NCBI GenBank assembly: GCA_030435675.1
Contig: CM059622.1
Coordinates: forward strand, 7,998,001-8,062,000
Direction of reading: 5' to 3'
Source: Steinernema hermaphroditum
Taxonomy: Eukaryota > Nematoda > Chromadorea > Rhabditida > Steinernematidae
DNA: 64,000 bases
Part shown: in pieces, positions 60,986 through 64,000 of the stretch
Numbering within the stretch: the first letter of the stretch is position 1
Layout of the letters: every line of letters begins with the position of its first letter
Position numbers and translations under genes: made by a program
Notes under the pieces: generated by a model
Database searches by the model: none
Seen by the model: only the letters and a program-made list of their open reading frames with translations
What the model was told of the DNA's origin: nothing

Positions 60986-60991
<6 letters not shown>
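58856..60991 (-). mobile_element. MULE element with ends built of a 16-17-bp CCGCGGA repeat
   Basis: The left end (58856-59085) is a tandem array of gggaaaattccgcggat-type units; the right end (about 60876-60991) is a shorter array in the opposite orientation. Between them is a minus-strand gene with a zinc-finger segment and MULE transposase motifs. The right end runs into 28 consecutive A residues and then a family S copy. Confidence 0.75.
59787..60659 (-). pseudogene. MULE transposase gene, fragmentary
   Basis: The 60659-60456 segment encodes MRCTSCEKANRNRKANGDHF ... DSNHGCSGHMNIE, a cysteine/histidine pattern like the FLYWCH or WRKY-GCM fingers that head MULE transposases. The 60372-60180 segment is a helical linker (HARKAYPKADSGKIP). 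The 60167-59787 segment has FCDAHALRNLWRSDCIVLDG and NYKYAPPSYQQVYSFVSVFN, the region of the first catalytic Asp. Introns are likely between segments. The rest of the DDE domain and the MULE C-terminus are not recognised downstream, so the gene is probably truncated. Confidence 0.65.
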
Positions 60992-61017
<26 letters not shown>

Positions 61018-61020
<3 letters not shown>

Positions 61021-61165
61021 TAATGGGAACGCTGCATTCTATTCGGATTCGTCTGCTCCACCGAAATCAGAAGAAAATCAGCGACCACGGTGTGACTATG
61101 TTCTTCTTTGTGCATATATGAGACGTCCTGCACGGCGTAAGCCGTTGATTCGGAAGGATAAATCG
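61018..61165 (+). mobile_element. Non-autonomous RTE-type retroelement (family S), copy 4
   Basis: Nearly identical to 45323-45480 of copy 2 (aactaatgggaacgctgcat through gccgttgattcgg) and ends with tcgtgtaaaatcg. The bases after it, ctttcg, match those left of the MULE (58846-58851), which suggests the MULE-plus-S block went in as a unit. Confidence 0.8.
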
Positions 61166-61444
61166 TGTAAAATCGCGCCTTTCGGGAGCAGCTCGCGTCG
61201 GTTCTGACTGTTCCGATACGGTTCCACTGTGAAGATCTTCTCGTCCGTGAACAGTGTTCGCTGCAGGGCGTCGCCGCAGCTCAGCTGCTTCATCTTCTTG
61301 AAACGTTTGGACGCTTGAATTGCCGCAGAAGGAAGACATTTTGAATGCGATTGATTGTATCTTGTTTAGAATTTCCTGCGGTTTCAAATGGTACATAAAA
61401 CAGGTCGGTTTGTGCGTTCTGTGAAAAGTTGTGAGTTATCGCAG

Positions 61445-62268
61445 CAACGCTGCGAGGTTCGCATATTTCGTGTCTTTTTACGCTTGTTTCACAGTCAAAT
61501 CCCCTGCATCTAGTCTATCAACGCAGTTTATATTTGGATCAATCATGTCACGCATGTTTCCCAGTTGAGATCGCATGATTTCCCGCGCTTTTCGTCTCGC
61601 TAGACGAACTTACGCATTTTCCCGCCAGAAGGAGTTCAAACGCGCAGAACGCTCGCTCGCTGTACCGTAGTAGGATCCCGCGCGCGAGAAGAGCGCTTCC
61701 GCTGTGCTGCTGCTGTTCTGCGATCGGTTCCGTGCTGACGTTCCGTGCTGCGGTCCGTGTCTGCCGAGTTTTGCAGCCGGTTCACCCGTGTCGCCTGCTG
61801 GGCACCGGGTTGTTGTGATAGTGTTCGCTTGTTGATTTATCGTGTAGATAAAAGTTGTGTTTTAGCTGTCTTTGTCGTGTACGCATTGCAGCTTGGTTGG
61901 TTGTATCGGGATCGTCGACTTGTTGGTTCCTCGTCGTCGATATTCCCGCATTTGGCCCTGTACCTAGAGTAGAACAGGAAGGACTACGCAGCCAGGAGAG
62001 CGCGTTAGTCAGTAGTCGCTCGGGACTACGCATCGCCGCTAGGGGCGATTTGGGATCACACGCAGTGATCAAGAAGAGGAAGAGAGAAGAAGGGAGAAGA
62101 GAGAAGAGAAAAGAGAAGAAGGGAAGAAGAGAAGAAAGGGAAGAGGAGAAAACCGCGTCGCGCACGCGTACAGCGAAGCTTCAGGGGCCAATAACCCGCG
62201 TGGCACCTTCAATAGCTGCGGATCGGCTGGAAGGTTTAAGGCGAGCGCCCACGCAACGCACTTTGCTT
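61445..62268. other. Unidentified insertion in the mariner right end, with purine tract
   Basis: The mariner terminal repeat, intact at 58210-58370, is interrupted on the right between 62268 and about 61440. The inserted 0.82 kb has no recognisable coding content. A purine-only GA-rich tract occupies about 62070-62155. Near-matching actcat/actcac at its borders may be a target duplication. Confidence 0.55.
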
Positions 62269-62637
62269 TATGAGTGGTTTTACGCGTGACAGTATTTATG
62301 GGACACCCTGTATATTGAACGCGATATTGACATTGTCAAAGACGTAGTATAAAGAATAAAACGAAACCAGGCGAAAAATTCATCAAAGAACACACAGAAA
62401 ACAGTTGACCCCCAGGTGCGCCTATTTATATGGCCGCGCCAAATCTGAGTCGGACGAATTTATTACATTCTTTGTCTGCATGGTGGGTCCTGAACGGAAA
62501 ATAAATAATAGCATTTTGTAGCCTGATAAATTCTGTATCTAGTAGGTACCACGTTTTTGGCGCAACTTTGAAAATTCAGGGTAAATCGGCAATTGGAACT
62601 TTATCTAAGGGGTGCGCCTATTTATATGCCGCCACCA

Positions 62638-64000
62638 GGGATGTGCGAAATTCCGTTTCCGTTTCCGTTTGGAAGGCCAAATCGCGGAAATTTCAAACGG
62701 AAATCCTACTCTCACAATGGCACGACCCTCCCGTTCGCGCACTCACACACGTCGCTTTTTCTCCACACCAACGCTTATATCTCGCCGCGCTTTGCCTGCG
62801 GGGCGTGTTATGGGATATTTTCTCGTGCGCGCAACGGCTTTCAGAAGATTGCGCACCGTCGCACAGACTGTATTGCAATAAGTTTTCATTGTGTCGCACT
62901 CTCAACAGATGCCTTCTATTTTGAGATGGATTCAGATCGAGTGATCTGTGCAAGAACGTAGCATGACTTTAACGTGAATATCGCTCGAAGAATAAGATAA
63001 CGGGATCGGTTCTCATTGCTTTTTGACCAAGAACATGCATTCCATAGTGAACTAAGTAAGATTAGAGAATTTTATAGCCACTACCTTCACACATGCCTTC
63101 ACTTTTGTCAAGATTATGGAAAGTCAGATGGAATCTGACCGGATCAAAGTCGCTCAAAGTGATCAACAACTGCTCAAATTCAATAAATCTCCCCTAGTTT
63201 GTGTTCTTCTCAGACAAAGACTACTCCCTAGACGTGACTAATATCCCTCCAGATCCACAATATGAGGTTGGTCAAGCTCCAGTCTGTATTCACCTTCGTT
63301 TGCCCCGAAACAGTGATTGCGTTGAGAAATGACCAACGTAGCGCAAAGAGGTTTACCAATTTATTGGGTTGGAGCATTGAAAATGGGACACTTGATAAAC
63401 ATTCATTTTTTTCGCCATGTTTACACTTATGGCAGAATTGGTGGGTGATTTGTGGAGTGCAGTGAACTCTCACCCCACACTGTGATTCGACACTTGTCCA
63501 TTGGATGCCTCTTAATATTAGAGGTCTATTCATTTTTGATGATCATTTTTTTGGCACCTCGAGATGACAAAATGCGAAGTGATTTACGGGCACCCTATGG
63601 TATTAATTGTGCGATGGACGGTGACCGCTTTTAACCACATGCATATTTGGGTCTGACCTACCGAATGCACCTATCTATGTGGTCGTCATTTATCACAACA
63701 TGAGCTAATCTCAAAAAGATGGTCTTTTCGGATCATCGGATTTCACCATGTTCTGTTAACGCCAACGTTTCCAATTGATTAAGTACGGTAACAGAGAATG
63801 GGGATATAGAGCAGGTAGCCCTCGCTCACAGCTACCATGCACGCATAGCGACTCCATGAGTTCACCTCTACTTCAAGGAAATAAAGACCAAATGTTTAAA
63901 AAAAGCAGACTTCAGGAATGGTGCCTGAAACCTGATATTTTCAAGTTGACCCCCAGAATGGCTCTCCATTTTGAGCTGAGAGATTCCTTTTTTACTATTT
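62638..64000. other. Right-end interval without recognised genes
   Basis: Starts with a short ccgtttccgtttccgttt run. No coding, RNA or transposon feature recognised to the window edge. Confidence 0.4.

Larger units (their letters stand above)
58210..62310 (-). mobile_element. mariner-type transposon with two internal insertions
   Basis: Termini CAGGGTGTCCCATAAATAC (58210) and its complement (to 62310) are flanked by TA on both sides (58208-58209, 62311-62312). Transposase pieces on the minus strand: LFTDEKIFTVEPYRNSQ with the first catalytic Asp at about 61165-61290, and the C-terminal half at 58327-58842. The gene is split by a MULE plus family S insertion (58843-61164), and the right terminal repeat is interrupted by another insertion (about 61445-62268). 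Confidence 0.82.
56873..62637. mobile_element. Tc1-like transposon with about 300-bp inverted repeats, host of nested insertions
   Basis: The left arm 56873-57185 begins CAGTGGCGGCCATATAAATA after a TA dinucleotide; the right arm about 62313-62637 is its complement. Both contain two tatataaataggcgc-like blocks and a taattttccgttcaggaccc-like core. Inside are Tc1-like transposase remnants (57456-57900 on +, and N-terminal-like text about 57950-58190 on -) and a mariner at 58210-62310, itself invaded. Length without insertions would be about 1.7 kb. Confidence 0.7.

Overview
The window is nuclear DNA of an invertebrate, most probably a nematode. The evidence is a LET-23-type EGF receptor, a CEH-6-type POU protein, many introns of only about 38-50 nt, and acceptors of the TTTCAG or TTTTAG type. 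The genus cannot be fixed from sequence alone. Base composition changes sharply along the window: the host genes are GC-rich, while the BEL/Pao remnants are AT-rich.

Left half (1-27,000), host genes. A 5'-truncated class III POU homeobox gene (+) is followed convergently by an 8-exon CDC5L splicing-factor gene (-). CDC5L shares a divergent promoter region with a 9-exon HBS1 ribosome-rescue GTPase gene (+), which converges on a 3-exon secreted class 3 lipase (-). After a transposon and minisatellite interval (11.4-16.9 kb) comes a complete let-23/EGFR gene (-, 17 exons, 17.1-23.9 kb). It has two candidate alternative first exons, each encoding a signal peptide and each ending in the same splice phase. 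About 3 kb of apparently unique, gene-free sequence lies upstream of it.

Right half (27,000-64,000), almost entirely mobile DNA, much of it nested. In order: a foldback element; a gag-only LTR element interrupted by a gag-protease LTR element with apparently identical LTRs; a LINE endonuclease fragment; BEL/Pao pol pieces invaded by a hAT transposon; a BEL/Pao gag split by a short RTE-type retroelement; an RTE reverse transcriptase fragment inside mariner debris; a terminal-inverted-repeat element carrying a Ulp1-type cysteine protease; a near-complete PAT-like tyrosine-recombinase retrotransposon with split direct repeats; and a nest of Tc1-like, mariner, MULE and SINE insertions.

Most notable points: two unrelated inverted-repeat elements each carry a ubiquitin/SUMO-type cysteine protease (OTU fused to a MULE transposase remnant at 12.0-13.9 kb; Ulp1 at 48.7-50.9 kb); two nested LTR retrotransposons have intact gag ORFs but no reverse transcriptase; the PAT element places its recombinase between the two halves of its split repeats; and the receptor gene has the two candidate signal-peptide exons.
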